The notes below the pieces were generated by a model. That model had not been told where the DNA came from. It searched no databases and saw nothing but the letters and a program-made list of their open reading frames with translations. Shown here piece by piece: positions 1 through 7,153 of a stretch of DNA of 11,419 nt. The stretch's first letter is position 1, and each line of letters starts with the position of its first letter. Origin of the DNA: Dehalococcoidales bacterium (GTDB lineage Bacteria; Chloroflexota; Dehalococcoidia; Dehalococcoidales; RBG-16-60-22); the NCBI GenBank assembly GCA_030606585.1, contig JAUWGD010000046.1:1-11419 (forward strand), written 5' to 3'. The position numbers were made by a program, and so were the translations under genes.

Positions 1-11
1 AAGTCCTGATT

Positions 12-1817
12 ATGTGCGAAAAGATTAAGATATTACTGGCCGTGCTGCTGGTTGTCATCGTCGTTGCCACGGGTATTTCAGGATGCACCCGCAGCGCATC
101 CATAGGGACTCACGACCCCAAAATAGACCCGTTTGTTGACGACCGTGTCGCCACGGTGCGTATCGTCATGGAGGAAGAGGACTGGACTTTCTGCCAGGAA
201 CATGCCTTCGAGGAGCGGTATGTACCGGCCGATTTCTGGTGGGATGATGAACTGGTGCCGGATGTCGGTTTCAGAACCAAGGGAAACTCCTCGCTGGGGC
301 AGGCGGTCGGCTGGAATAGTCCGCGCATGCCTTTTGCGGTCGATTTCAATATATTCAACCGGGCACGCACCTTTCACGGCGTGAAAAAGGTCTTCCTCAA
401 CAACGGCTGGAGCGACCCCACCCTTATTCGTGAGATGATTGCCTACAAGGTATTCGCCGATATGGGCATTCCCACGCCCCGTGCCTCTCTGGTCGAACTC
501 TGGGCGAATGACACCCACCTGGGCGTATATACCATGGTCGAGATGGTTGACCAGACATTTATCTCGAATCACTTCGACGATGCCACCGGCAACCTTTATA
601 AACCGGAGCTCGTGTCGGCACGCCTCGACTGGACGGAAAAAGACAATACCAGGAAGTTTGGCTTCCCGGGTATGCCCGAAATGCCCCGCCAGGACCCCAT
701 CATGTATACCAATATCGGCGGAGCGCCGTTGATTGACCTTCTCCGTGCCCTTGGACAGGAGGACCTGGTTGCAGCTTATGAGGAAATCCCGCCACTCGAG
801 GGAGATATGGTTCGCGGTCTCCCGCCCATGAGAATGCCGGAAACATATCTCGAAGGAATGATGCTGAAAACCAACGAAAATAACCCCGACTATACCGGCC
901 TCTTCAAATTCCTCGATGTTCTCAATAACGAGCCGGACGAGACATTTCCGCAGGAAATAGAAAGGGTGCTGGATGTCGATATGACGCTCAAGTTCATCGC
1001 GGTATCGGCCGTTATCCTTCATCTGGATAACTACATCGGCATTGGCCACAATAATTATCTCTACGAGGTTAACGGCAAGTTTACCCCCATTCCCTTTGAT
1101 ACCAACATGGCCTTCGGAACGTTCAATGGGGGCATCAAGAAAGACGGTATCATCAATTACTATATCGACGAGCCTACCGCCGGTGATATGCACAGGTTTC
1201 CCCTCGTCGACCGTTTACTCTCTCACCAGCCTTATCTGGACAGGTATCGCGGCTACATCGAGGAAATTATGAACGGACCCTTTGCCCTTGATACTATCCT
1301 GACGCGAATCGACCGTCTGGTTGAGATGGTACGCCCCTATGCCGAGGCCGATACGGAAATGTTCTATGCCTTCGAGGACTGGGAGCGCTGCATCACCGAA
1401 GACCTCAGGCCGCCCGACCTGTTCGAGGGATGGATGGCCGGCGGGCCTTCGCCGATGTTGCCCTTCTTCCTTAGCGATAAAGTGAGCGCCTGTATCCTGC
1501 GGACCTTCGGTGTGAACAACCTTTTTATGCTGATGGCATTAGATTTAAACCCCGAAGAAATGGAGAAGCTGAAGGAATGCCTGGGAGAGCATATATATAA
1601 AATATACCTGCAAAATCTCTTCGGCCCCCTGATGTCCGAGCAACCGCCCCGCCAGCCCGGATTCGGCCCCAACTCCCTTGGCCTGAGGACCTTTATCATC
1701 GCGCGTCACGAATCGGTTAGGCAGCAGCTTGACGGGGAACGACCGAGCGGACCCGGTAACGGCACGGGTAACGGCGGCAGCATGTGGATGGCGGACATGT
1801 TTGATTTCTGGCAGTAG
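12..1817 (+). CDS. CotH kinase family lipoprotein
   Basis: Predicted extracytoplasmic member of the CotH family, whose spore-coat founder is an atypical protein kinase. The N terminus is a lipoprotein signal: a charged start, a hydrophobic stretch at about residues 7-21, then the lipobox ISGC with the lipidated Cys at 25. Family motifs follow in order: FRTKGNSS (87-94); a DPTLIRE block near 135-141 followed by a GIP motif (152-154); GVYTMVE (171-177); GNLYKPE (193-199); and the core DNYIG...HNNYLY (338-350) with PFDTNMAFG (360-368), where Asp362 fits the metal-binding position. The C terminus is a Gly/Asn/Pro-rich tail ending in an aromatic stretch. At 601 aa it is long but ordinary for bacterial CotH proteins. 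Only 11 bases precede the ATG, so its ribosome binding site and any earlier gene cannot be judged, but the signal peptide supports this start. The downstream VTC and DUF4956 genes suggest a shared envelope role. The family call is firm; kinase activity and substrate are inferred. Confidence 0.88.
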   Translation: MCEKIKILLAVLLVVIVVATGISGCTRSASIGTHDPKIDPFVDDRVATVRIVMEEEDWTFCQEHAFEERYVPADFWWDDELVPDVGFRTKGNSSLGQAVGWNSPRMPFAVDFNIFNRARTFHGVKKVFLNNGWSDPTLIREMIAYKVFADMGIPTPRASLVELWANDTHLGVYTMVEMVDQTFISNHFDDATGNLYKPELVSARLDWTEKDNTRKFGFPGMPEMPRQDPIMYTNIGGAPLIDLLRALGQEDLVAAYEEIPPLEGDMVRGLPPMRMPETYLEGMMLKTNENNPDYTGLFKFLDVLNNEPDETFPQEIERVLDVDMTLKFIAVSAVILHLDNYIGIGHNNYLYEVNGKFTPIPFDTNMAFGTFNGGIKKDGIINYYIDEPTAGDMHRFPLVDRLLSHQPYLDRYRGYIEEIMNGPFALDTILTRIDRLVEMVRPYAEADTEMFYAFEDWERCITEDLRPPDLFEGWMAGGPSPMLPFFLSDKVSACILRTFGVNNLFMLMALDLNPEEMEKLKECLGEHIYKIYLQNLFGPLMSEQPPRQPGFGPNSLGLRTFIIARHESVRQQLDGERPSGPGNGTGNGGSMWMADMFDFWQ

Positions 1818-1833
1818 ATAACGCCGTATATCG

Positions 1834-1838
1834 GGAGG
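1834..1838 (+). promoter_or_regulatory. Ribosome binding site positioned for an ATA start at 1847
   Basis: A GGAGG core (within TCGGGAGGT) lies 8 bases before an in-frame ATA codon at 1847. The GTG at 1892 lies more than 50 bases downstream and has no Shine-Dalgarno-like bases in front of it. The site therefore favours initiation at the rare codon ATA, or marks a lost ATG. Confidence 0.5.
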
Positions 1839-1891
1839 TAATTAATATAAAAGTTACGGATAAATCAGCAGAGAAAACGGCAGTCAGCCCG

Positions 1892-2629
1892 GTGGCACCG
1901 GTACAGAGGTTCGAACGAAAATTCACGGTGCTTTCCAGGAATATCGGTTTTGCCCGTACCATGCTGCGGCAGGTGTGCCGTCCGGACCGGGAATACCCGC
2001 AGGACCGGGTGCAAAGCCTGTACTTTGACGATTTTGACCTCAACCAGTACGAGCGGTCGGCGGCGGGTGATTTCAGGAAGGACAAGGTGCGCATACGCTG
2101 GTACGGCGATATCGCCGGCGGAAAGGGCGATGTGCCGGTCTACGTGGAACGCAAAATAAGGGAAGGCTTCGCCAGTAGCAAGCAGCGTCAGCAATTTATG
2201 GTTCCCGCATCGCGCCTTGAGCCGGGGAACCTGAGCAGCGGGATTATAAATAATACGGAGCTTATGGAAACGCTGGCCGGATTCGGCCTCTTCCCGGAGA
2301 AACCAATTAAACCGATTATTTTAATATCTTACCAGCGCCACCGGTTAAATGAAATGCAGACCGGCGTAAGGGTCTCCTTCGATTATGATATAAAGGCCTC
2401 GGTGGTGGCGTGGGAGCTGGGGAGGCGGGATAGGGAGCTGCGTTTGCGGGGAGGCGTCATCGAGGTCAAGGGGCCCACTCTGGAATTACCCGTTACCCTC
2501 CGCCACATGGGACTGCTGGACGCCGACTGGAGTCGCTTTTCCAAGTACGGCTCCTGTCTTGAAGCGCATTTTACCGAGCCGGGCAGCGTGGCTCGTTTCT
2601 CACCTTCGGGCAGAATGGTCGAGTTATAG
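1892..2629 (+). CDS. VTC-domain polyphosphate polymerase-like protein
   Basis: VTC-domain protein. In eukaryotes this fold (Vtc4) makes polyphosphate from ATP inside a basic tunnel; bacterial homologues are annotated polyphosphate polymerase domain proteins. Counting from the GTG, basic and acidic tunnel motifs appear in order: RFERKF (6-11), LYFDD (43-47), KVRIRWYG (65-72), VYVERK (83-88), YQRHRL (147-152), VSFDYD (161-166) and IEVKG (190-194). The alternating Arg/Lys strands and the closing Glu are the hallmark of this triphosphate-tunnel fold. At about 245 aa it is a single domain with no membrane segment or SPX domain. The GTG at 1892 is the first standard start, but the only good ribosome binding site points to an ATA at 1847, which would add 15 residues. 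The next gene begins 20 bases after the stop, so the two are almost surely co-transcribed. Domain call firm; polymerase activity inferred. Confidence 0.85.
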   Translation: MAPVQRFERKFTVLSRNIGFARTMLRQVCRPDREYPQDRVQSLYFDDFDLNQYERSAAGDFRKDKVRIRWYGDIAGGKGDVPVYVERKIREGFASSKQRQQFMVPASRLEPGNLSSGIINNTELMETLAGFGLFPEKPIKPIILISYQRHRLNEMQTGVRVSFDYDIKASVVAWELGRRDRELRLRGGVIEVKGPTLELPVTLRHMGLLDADWSRFSKYGSCLEAHFTEPGSVARFSPSGRMVEL

Positions 2630-2648
2630 ATGAAAAGGAGGATATAGC

Positions 2649-3320
2649 ATGTTTGACGAACTCTGGCAACTCATTGAGGGAATGCAATCGCCGGTGGGAC
2701 TCTGGGAAGCTGTCGTAGCCATCCTGTTTTCTCTGGCGGCTTCCATCGTAACGTATCTGATGTACCAGTTATTCTACGGCTCGAAGCACATCGGGGCCGG
2801 GGTACACCGGATGTTTATTATCGGCGGACCGGCTATAACGGCGCTCTTTCTGGGCATTCAGGTATCCATACCGCTATCGCTGGGTCTGCTGGGGGCGTTA
2901 TCTTTCGTCCGGTTCCGGACTCCGGTAAAAGACCCGGCGGAAATCGGGTTTCTCCTTTTACTCATCGCTTCGTCAATCGGCGCCGCCACCGATAACTTTC
3001 TGGTAACCGGAATTCTCTTCGCCCTGGTATTTATTGCCCTGGGTATCCACTGGCTGACCCGTAATCGGTTTAACGTTTTCGGGCGGGGTCACCTGATGAT
3101 TTCCGTAGACCAGCCCGCTTACCCGGATCTGGAAGGAAAGCTCTCCGCCTTTCTCAAGGAGAGGCTGGGTGGCCTGAGGCTGGAGACGATGTCTGTCCTG
3201 GAGGAACGTGTCAGCCTTCATTACCAGTACCGCCGTCGCGCCGATATAGACTGGGCTACGTTCACCAAAGACCTCAATCAGCTGGCCGGGGCGGCCAAGG
3301 TCGATGTGTATATCGGGTAG
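2649..3320 (+). CDS. DUF4956 family membrane protein
   Basis: Integral membrane protein of the uncharacterised DUF4956 family, 223 aa. Hydrophobic segments lie at about residues 18-42, 55-75, 76-88 and 99-136, the last long enough for two helices. Between them is the family's signature, GALSFVRFRTPVKDPAE (82-98), a conserved basic loop. The last 85 residues are soluble, mixed alpha/beta, probably cytoplasmic and perhaps a ferredoxin-like fold. An AAGGAGG site (2636-2642) sits 6 bases before the ATG, so the start is secure. DUF4956 genes commonly neighbour VTC-domain genes, as here. A plausible inferred role is the membrane partner or conduit for the soluble VTC protein, which lacks the membrane domain that the eukaryotic VTC complex uses to move polyphosphate. 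Family assignment is good; function is unknown. Confidence 0.85.
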   Translation: MFDELWQLIEGMQSPVGLWEAVVAILFSLAASIVTYLMYQLFYGSKHIGAGVHRMFIIGGPAITALFLGIQVSIPLSLGLLGALSFVRFRTPVKDPAEIGFLLLLIASSIGAATDNFLVTGILFALVFIALGIHWLTRNRFNVFGRGHLMISVDQPAYPDLEGKLSAFLKERLGGLRLETMSVLEERVSLHYQYRRRADIDWATFTKDLNQLAGAAKVDVYIG

Positions 3321-3435
3321 AATCAGTCTGGTTCTTCGTAAGGTGAATTGATTGGAGAGGGGCTGGTGGTGCGGTGTGACCATTGACCGGATGCAAAAGG
3401 GGCTTTTTTTACTTCGTAAGACCGCGTCCCGCAAT

Positions 3436-3464
3436 TTGACAGTATTTGCAACACAGAATAAGAT
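3436..3464 (+). promoter_or_regulatory. Predicted sigma70-type promoter for the CoA-metabolism operon
   Basis: A perfect -35 box TTGACA (3436-3441) is followed by a 17-base spacer and a TAAGAT -10 box (3459-3464, four of six consensus bases, including the key TA and final T). Transcription would start near 3471, about 38 bases before the SDR gene at 3509. It lies in the 188-base gap after the DUF4956 gene, the longest gap in the + strand block, and so marks the likely boundary between the two units. Nothing else in that gap is convincing: no clear operator, terminator or RNA gene is seen. Confidence 0.5.
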
Positions 3465-3508
3465 ATTTGTGGCAGTTATCGGGATAAATAGACTCGGGAG
3501 GAATAAAT

Positions 3509-4273
3509 ATGGCGGGAACTCTCCAGGGCAAGGTAGCACTGGTTACCGGCGCGGGGATGGGTCTGGGACGGGCTTCGGCGCTGGCGTTTGCCAGGGAAGG
3601 CTCGAAGGTCGTCGTGGCGGATATTGATGTTGAGAACGGTCAGAAGACCGTGGATATGATTAAAAAAGCCGGTGGCGAAGCTGCCTTCGTCAGGACCGAT
3701 GTTTCTAAGGCTAAAGATGTCGAGGCGATGGTCGAAAAAACGGTCGCTACCTACGGAGGACTCGACTGCGCCCACAATAACGTCGGTATCGAAGAGTTGC
3801 CGGAACCCCTTACGGAAGGCACCGAAGAAACGTGGGACCGCATCGTGGATATCGACCTGAAGGGTATCTGGCTGTGCCTGAAGTACGAAATAATATATAT
3901 GGAGAAGCATGGCGGCGGTTCTATCGTCAATACATCGTCCATCGCCGGACTCATCGGCGCTCCGCTTCAGGCCATGTACACCGCCTGTAAATACGGTGTC
4001 AACGGTTTAACGCGGTCGGCGGCGGGTGATTACGCCAAGGCGGGCATTCGTGTCAACGCCGTCTGTCCCGCCGGTATGCACGGTACCGGTTTCTTCAATC
4101 GTATGCTGGCCGTACAGCCCGGTATGGCGGAAGCGGTCAAAGAGATGGTGCCCCTGGGGAGGGATTCAGCGCCGGAGGAGGTTGCCGAGGCGGTGATATG
4201 GCTGTGCTCGGACAGCGCTTCATATATTACCGGAATAATCATGCCTGTCGACGGGGGGTTCACCATAACCTAG
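3509..4273 (+). CDS. SDR family NAD-dependent oxidoreductase (classical type)
   Basis: Classical short-chain dehydrogenase/reductase, 254 aa (usual size about 250), cytosolic, expected to interconvert a hydroxyl and a keto group. The Rossmann glycine motif is TGAGMGLG (13-20). Acidic residue Asp38, in VVADID, suggests NAD(H) over NADP(H). The NNAG motif appears as NNVG (90-93). The active site has Ser144 (NTSS, 141-144), Tyr157 and Lys161 (YTACK). The helix-alpha4 Asn usually found in the catalytic tetrad appears as Asp116 (DIDLKG), a departure from the commonest form. The C terminus PVDGGFT is typical. GGGAGG precedes the ATG by 8 bases. As first gene after the promoter in a CoA-thioester operon it probably oxidises a beta-hydroxyacyl-CoA or a cyclic alcohol, but its substrate cannot be read from the sequence. 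Confidence 0.88.
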   Translation: MAGTLQGKVALVTGAGMGLGRASALAFAREGSKVVVADIDVENGQKTVDMIKKAGGEAAFVRTDVSKAKDVEAMVEKTVATYGGLDCAHNNVGIEELPEPLTEGTEETWDRIVDIDLKGIWLCLKYEIIYMEKHGGGSIVNTSSIAGLIGAPLQAMYTACKYGVNGLTRSAAGDYAKAGIRVNAVCPAGMHGTGFFNRMLAVQPGMAEAVKEMVPLGRDSAPEEVAEAVIWLCSDSASYITGIIMPVDGGFTIT

Positions 4274-4399
4274 TCTTCGCGGCGGGCTATCGTATGTAAA
4301 TTGCCAACACTGTTTCCGGCGGGGTCACCGGTGCTTCTTTATCTTGACCGTCTGTTCTATAACGGCAAAACAAGCTGAAAGAGAAAGGAAAACGGGGAG

Positions 4400-5824
4400 A
4401 TGGTCGGTATTACGTCAATTGGGGTCTATTTACCTATTTACAGGCTGAACCGTGATGAAATCGCCCGGACATGGACGGGCAGGAGCACAGGTGGCACTAA
4501 GGCCGTAGCTGGCTATGACGAGGATACCGTCACCATGGCGGTGGCGGCTGCTTTAGACTGCCTGGAGAGGGGCGGGGCTAAAGCTGACGGGCTATCGCTG
4601 GCGACCACCACCGCGCCCTACAAAGAAAAACAGTCGGCGGCTATCGTGGCTGCCGCAGCCGACCTTGCCGCTGAGTGCCATACCGCCGATTTTACCGATT
4701 CCCTCAGGACTCCGACAATAGCTATGAAAGCGGCTATCGACGCGGTGAAAGCCGGCTCGGCTGAGAACGTCGTCGTGACTGCTTCCGACTGCCGTATGGG
4801 TGCCGCCAAAGGCGTGCTGGAGCAGGCGCTCGGTGATGGCGCGGCGGCGGTGATGATAGGTTCGGAAAAGATTATCGCGGAAGTCGAAGGCAGCTATTCA
4901 ATATTTAACGATTTCACCGACCTGTGGCGGACAGAGGACGACAGGTTCGTCCGCGCTGCGGAGCAGCGATTTGTCGACGAAGCGGGCTATATACCGACCG
5001 TGCAGTCGGCCATTTCCGGCCTCATGAAAAAATATAAGCAAACTCTGACAGATTTTTCAAAGATAGTTTATTACGCGTCGGATGCCCGCCAGCATGCCGG
5101 TCTGACGCGGCGGATGAAGTTTGATAAAGAGCAGGTACAGGAACCGCTCTATAACGAAATCGGCAATACGGGCACGGCGGCGGCCCTGCTGATGTTGGCG
5201 GCGGCCCTGGAGAAAGCAAAACCGGGCGACAGGATTCTCTTCATCGGCTACGGGGATGGCTGCGATGCTTTTATCCTCCGTATCACCGATGAAATAACCA
5301 AATTTCAGGAGAAACCCGTAATATCCGATAAGCTGGCGGGAAAGACAGAAATCAGCTACGGACAATATGCCACCTGGCGTAACCTTGTGCCTGTTGAGGC
5401 TTCCACATTGCCGGACCGCCCGCCGCTATCGCTGCCGGGTCGCTGGCGGGAAAGAAGGACGATTTCCGCCCTTTACGGGGCAAGATGTAGGAAGTGCGGG
5501 ACTCCCCAGATTTCCCAGATTGGGCAGACGCCGCGGGTATGCGTCAACTGCCAGGCCAAAGATGAGTTCGAACCCTACAAATTCGCCGATAAGAAAGCAG
5601 CTCTCTTCAGCTATACCATCGACCATCTGCAACCCACCCTCAATCCCCCCGCTGTTAACGGCGTTATCGATTTCGAAGGCGGCGGACGGCTGATATGCGA
5701 GTTGACCGACTGTGACCTCGATAAAGTGGCCGTCGGCATGAAGCTGGAGATGACCTTCAGAAAAATGTTTTACAGTCGGGGCATACACAACTATTTCTGG
5801 AAGGCGAAACCGGCTTCGGACTAG
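4400..5824 (+). CDS. HMG-CoA synthase-fold protein fused to DUF35 zinc-ribbon/OB domain
   Basis: Two-part protein, 474 aa. Residues 1 to about 340 follow the archaeal-type HMG-CoA synthase pattern: start MVGITSIGVYLP, the DEDTVTMAV block (40-48), then GNTGTAAALLMLAAAL (255-270) and KPGDRILFIGYGDG (274-287). Residues 355-470 form a DUF35 acyl-CoA-binding module: a four-Cys zinc ribbon (Cys363, Cys366, Cys381, Cys384) followed by an OB-fold (FSYTIDH...GVIDFEGGGR). In archaea, HMG-CoA synthase, thiolase and DUF35 are separate proteins in one complex; here two are joined and the thiolase follows 18 bases later. Placing recalled family motifs by eye, the catalytic Glu, Cys and His positions carry Thr70, Ser101/Leu102 and Asp228, so ordinary HMG-CoA synthase activity is doubtful. 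AAAGGA (4384-4389) is the probable ribosome binding site. The 126 bases upstream hold no convincing promoter. Architecture firm, chemistry uncertain. Confidence 0.83.
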   Translation: MVGITSIGVYLPIYRLNRDEIARTWTGRSTGGTKAVAGYDEDTVTMAVAAALDCLERGGAKADGLSLATTTAPYKEKQSAAIVAAAADLAAECHTADFTDSLRTPTIAMKAAIDAVKAGSAENVVVTASDCRMGAAKGVLEQALGDGAAAVMIGSEKIIAEVEGSYSIFNDFTDLWRTEDDRFVRAAEQRFVDEAGYIPTVQSAISGLMKKYKQTLTDFSKIVYYASDARQHAGLTRRMKFDKEQVQEPLYNEIGNTGTAAALLMLAAALEKAKPGDRILFIGYGDGCDAFILRITDEITKFQEKPVISDKLAGKTEISYGQYATWRNLVPVEASTLPDRPPLSLPGRWRERRTISALYGARCRKCGTPQISQIGQTPRVCVNCQAKDEFEPYKFADKKAALFSYTIDHLQPTLNPPAVNGVIDFEGGGRLICELTDCDLDKVAVGMKLEMTFRKMFYSRGIHNYFWKAKPASD

Positions 5825-5842
5825 CCTTCGGGAGGCTGACAT

Positions 5843-7033
5843 ATGGACGGTATTAAAGATAAGGTGGCCATCGTGGGCATGGGCTGCACGAAATTCGGGG
5901 AGCGGTGGGACAAAGGGGTGGAAGACCTCATCGTCGAGGCTGCCTACGAGGCTTTTAAGGACGCGGGCATCGAGCCTAAGGATATCCAGGCGGCATGGAT
6001 TGGAACGGTATTTTCCGGACTCAGTGCCATTACGCTGTCGCCTTTACAGCTTCAATACATTCCCATAACCAGGGTGGAGAATATGTGCGCTACCGGCTCC
6101 GAGGCCCTGCGGGCGGCGAGCTATGCCGTAGCCGCCGGCGTCTGCGATGTTGCCCTGGCAGTAGGCGTGGAGAAGCTCAAGGACTCCGGGGCGACCGGCG
6201 TCAAAGGCCCCAGCATCGTCGGGGATAACCAGGACGGTAGCTCGGGCATCGGCCCAAGCTATAGCGCCCCGGCGTCTTTCGCCTACCTGGCGACGCGGTA
6301 TTTTCACGATTACAATATACCTCCTGAAGAGGGCAAGCGATTGCTGGCGCAGATTGCCGTGAAAAACCACCACAACGGCAGCCTCAACCCCAAGGCGCAT
6401 TTCCAGAACGAAATCACCATCGAGCAGGTGGTCAATGCCCCGATAATCGCCTGGCCGCTGGGACTGTTCGACTGCTGCGGCGTCAGCGACGGCGCCTCGG
6501 TGGCTATCGTTACCCGCGCCGACATGGCTAAAAATTTCAGGGACGACCCCGTCTATATAAAGTCGATGCAGGTCAACGTGGGAGCCCGGCAGGGCGCCAT
6601 GCTACAGGACTACGACTTCGTACACATCGAGGAGAACGTGCTCGGCTCGCAGAAGGCTTACGCCGAGGCTGGAATCAAGAATCCGCGTAAAGAGTTAAGC
6701 TGCGCCGAGGTGCACGACTGCTTCAGTATCCACGAGATGATTGTCTATGAAGACCTGGGGTTCAGTCCCCGGGGACGGGCGCGGGAGGATATCGAGGCCG
6801 GGACATTTACGCTGGAAGGAGAGCTTCCGGTCAATACCGATGGCGGCTTGAAATGCTTCGGCCACCCGCTGGGCGCCAGCGGCCTGAGGATGATGTACGA
6901 GGTCTACAAGCAGCTCCAGGGCAAGGCCGGCCCCCGGCAGGTGAAAAATCCGCGTTTAGGCCTGACCCATAACCTGGGCGGCAATGCCGGTACGGGCATT
7001 TGCAGCTGCCTTATCGTTGGCAACGAGAAGTAG
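5843..7033 (+). CDS. Thiolase family protein (SCP2/acetyl-CoA acetyltransferase type)
   Basis: Thiolase, 396 aa (usual 380-400), expected to cleave a beta-ketoacyl-CoA with CoA or run the reverse Claisen condensation. The nucleophile is Cys82 in ENMCATGSEA. The SCP2-type motif is HDCF (291-294), followed by SIHE. The catalytic His341 lies in GHPLGASG (340-347), and the oxyanion/glycine motif is NLGGNAGTG (377-385). All main catalytic elements are present, unlike in the neighbouring HMG-CoA-synthase-like gene. GGGAGG (5830-5835) is 7 bases before the ATG, and the gap from the previous stop is only 18 bases, suggesting linked expression. SCP2-type thiolases typically pair with a DUF35 protein, as in the archaeal thiolase/HMG-CoA synthase complex and BbsAB of toluene degradation; here the partner domain is the C-terminal half of the upstream protein. 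Family firm; acyl substrate unknown. Confidence 0.9.
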   Translation: MDGIKDKVAIVGMGCTKFGERWDKGVEDLIVEAAYEAFKDAGIEPKDIQAAWIGTVFSGLSAITLSPLQLQYIPITRVENMCATGSEALRAASYAVAAGVCDVALAVGVEKLKDSGATGVKGPSIVGDNQDGSSGIGPSYSAPASFAYLATRYFHDYNIPPEEGKRLLAQIAVKNHHNGSLNPKAHFQNEITIEQVVNAPIIAWPLGLFDCCGVSDGASVAIVTRADMAKNFRDDPVYIKSMQVNVGARQGAMLQDYDFVHIEENVLGSQKAYAEAGIKNPRKELSCAEVHDCFSIHEMIVYEDLGFSPRGRAREDIEAGTFTLEGELPVNTDGGLKCFGHPLGASGLRMMYEVYKQLQGKAGPRQVKNPRLGLTHNLGGNAGTGICSCLIVGNEK

Positions 7034-7039
7034 TCAATA

Positions 7040-7130
7040 TGTCATTGCGAGGAGCGTAGCGACGAAGCAATCCGTATCCTGGCTATGGCGGATTGCTTCG
7101 ACCCGGTTTCATCAGGGTCTCGCAATGACA
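7040..7130. repeat. Palindromic intergenic repeat (REP/MITE-like, TGTCATTGCGAG type)
   Basis: Two nested perfect inverted repeats of 12 bases: outer arms TGTCATTGCGAG (7040-7051) and CTCGCAATGACA (7119-7130), inner arms CGAAGCAATCCG (7063-7074) and CGGATTGCTTCG (7089-7100) around a 14-base loop. A further ACCC/GGGT pair (7101-7104, 7115-7118) would form a small side hairpin, and the outer arms extend imperfectly as CAATA/TATTG. The sequence matches a palindrome type that I recall as scattered in many bacterial genomes between genes. It fills almost the whole gap between the thiolase stop and the CoA-transferase ribosome binding site. Transcribed, it would fold into a branched hairpin that could affect downstream expression or mRNA stability. 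No transposase is nearby, so any movement would need an enzyme encoded elsewhere. Confidence 0.85.
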
Positions 7131-7135
7131 GTATT

Positions 7136-7143
7136 GGAGGAGG
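7136..7143 (+). promoter_or_regulatory. Ribosome binding site fixing the CoA-transferase start at 7154
   Basis: GGAGGAGG lies immediately after the palindromic repeat and 10 bases before the ATG at 7154. It rules against the longer reading from the ATG at 7085, which lies inside the repeat and has no ribosome binding site. Confidence 0.75.
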
Positions 7144-7153
7144 TAATCCTGGA

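Noticed and set aside
78..1193. 371-codon antisense reading frame opposite the CotH gene
   Set aside because: It is a shadow of the codon pattern of the sense gene, with no recognisable motif or ribosome binding site.
3395..3410. AAAAG-GGG-CTTTT hairpin followed by T residues, as a terminator after the DUF4956 gene
   Set aside because: The stem is only five pairs, four of them A-U, with a three-base loop. The position between the two units is suitable, but the structure is too weak to call.
3334..3420. Nine-base direct repeat CTTCGTAAG at 3334-3342 and 3412-3420
   Set aside because: Only two copies with no shared flanks or symmetry; a chance match of this length is plausible.
3352..3627. 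91-codon reading frame across the intergenic gap into the first SDR
   Set aside because: It overlaps the SDR in another frame, has no ribosome binding site and codes a low-complexity Gly/Arg-rich tail.
4335..4363. Possible promoter with TATAAC (4358-4363) before the HMG-CoA-synthase-like gene
   Set aside because: The TTGACC at 4344 is only 8 bases away, too close, and at the proper 17-base distance only TTCTTT is found.
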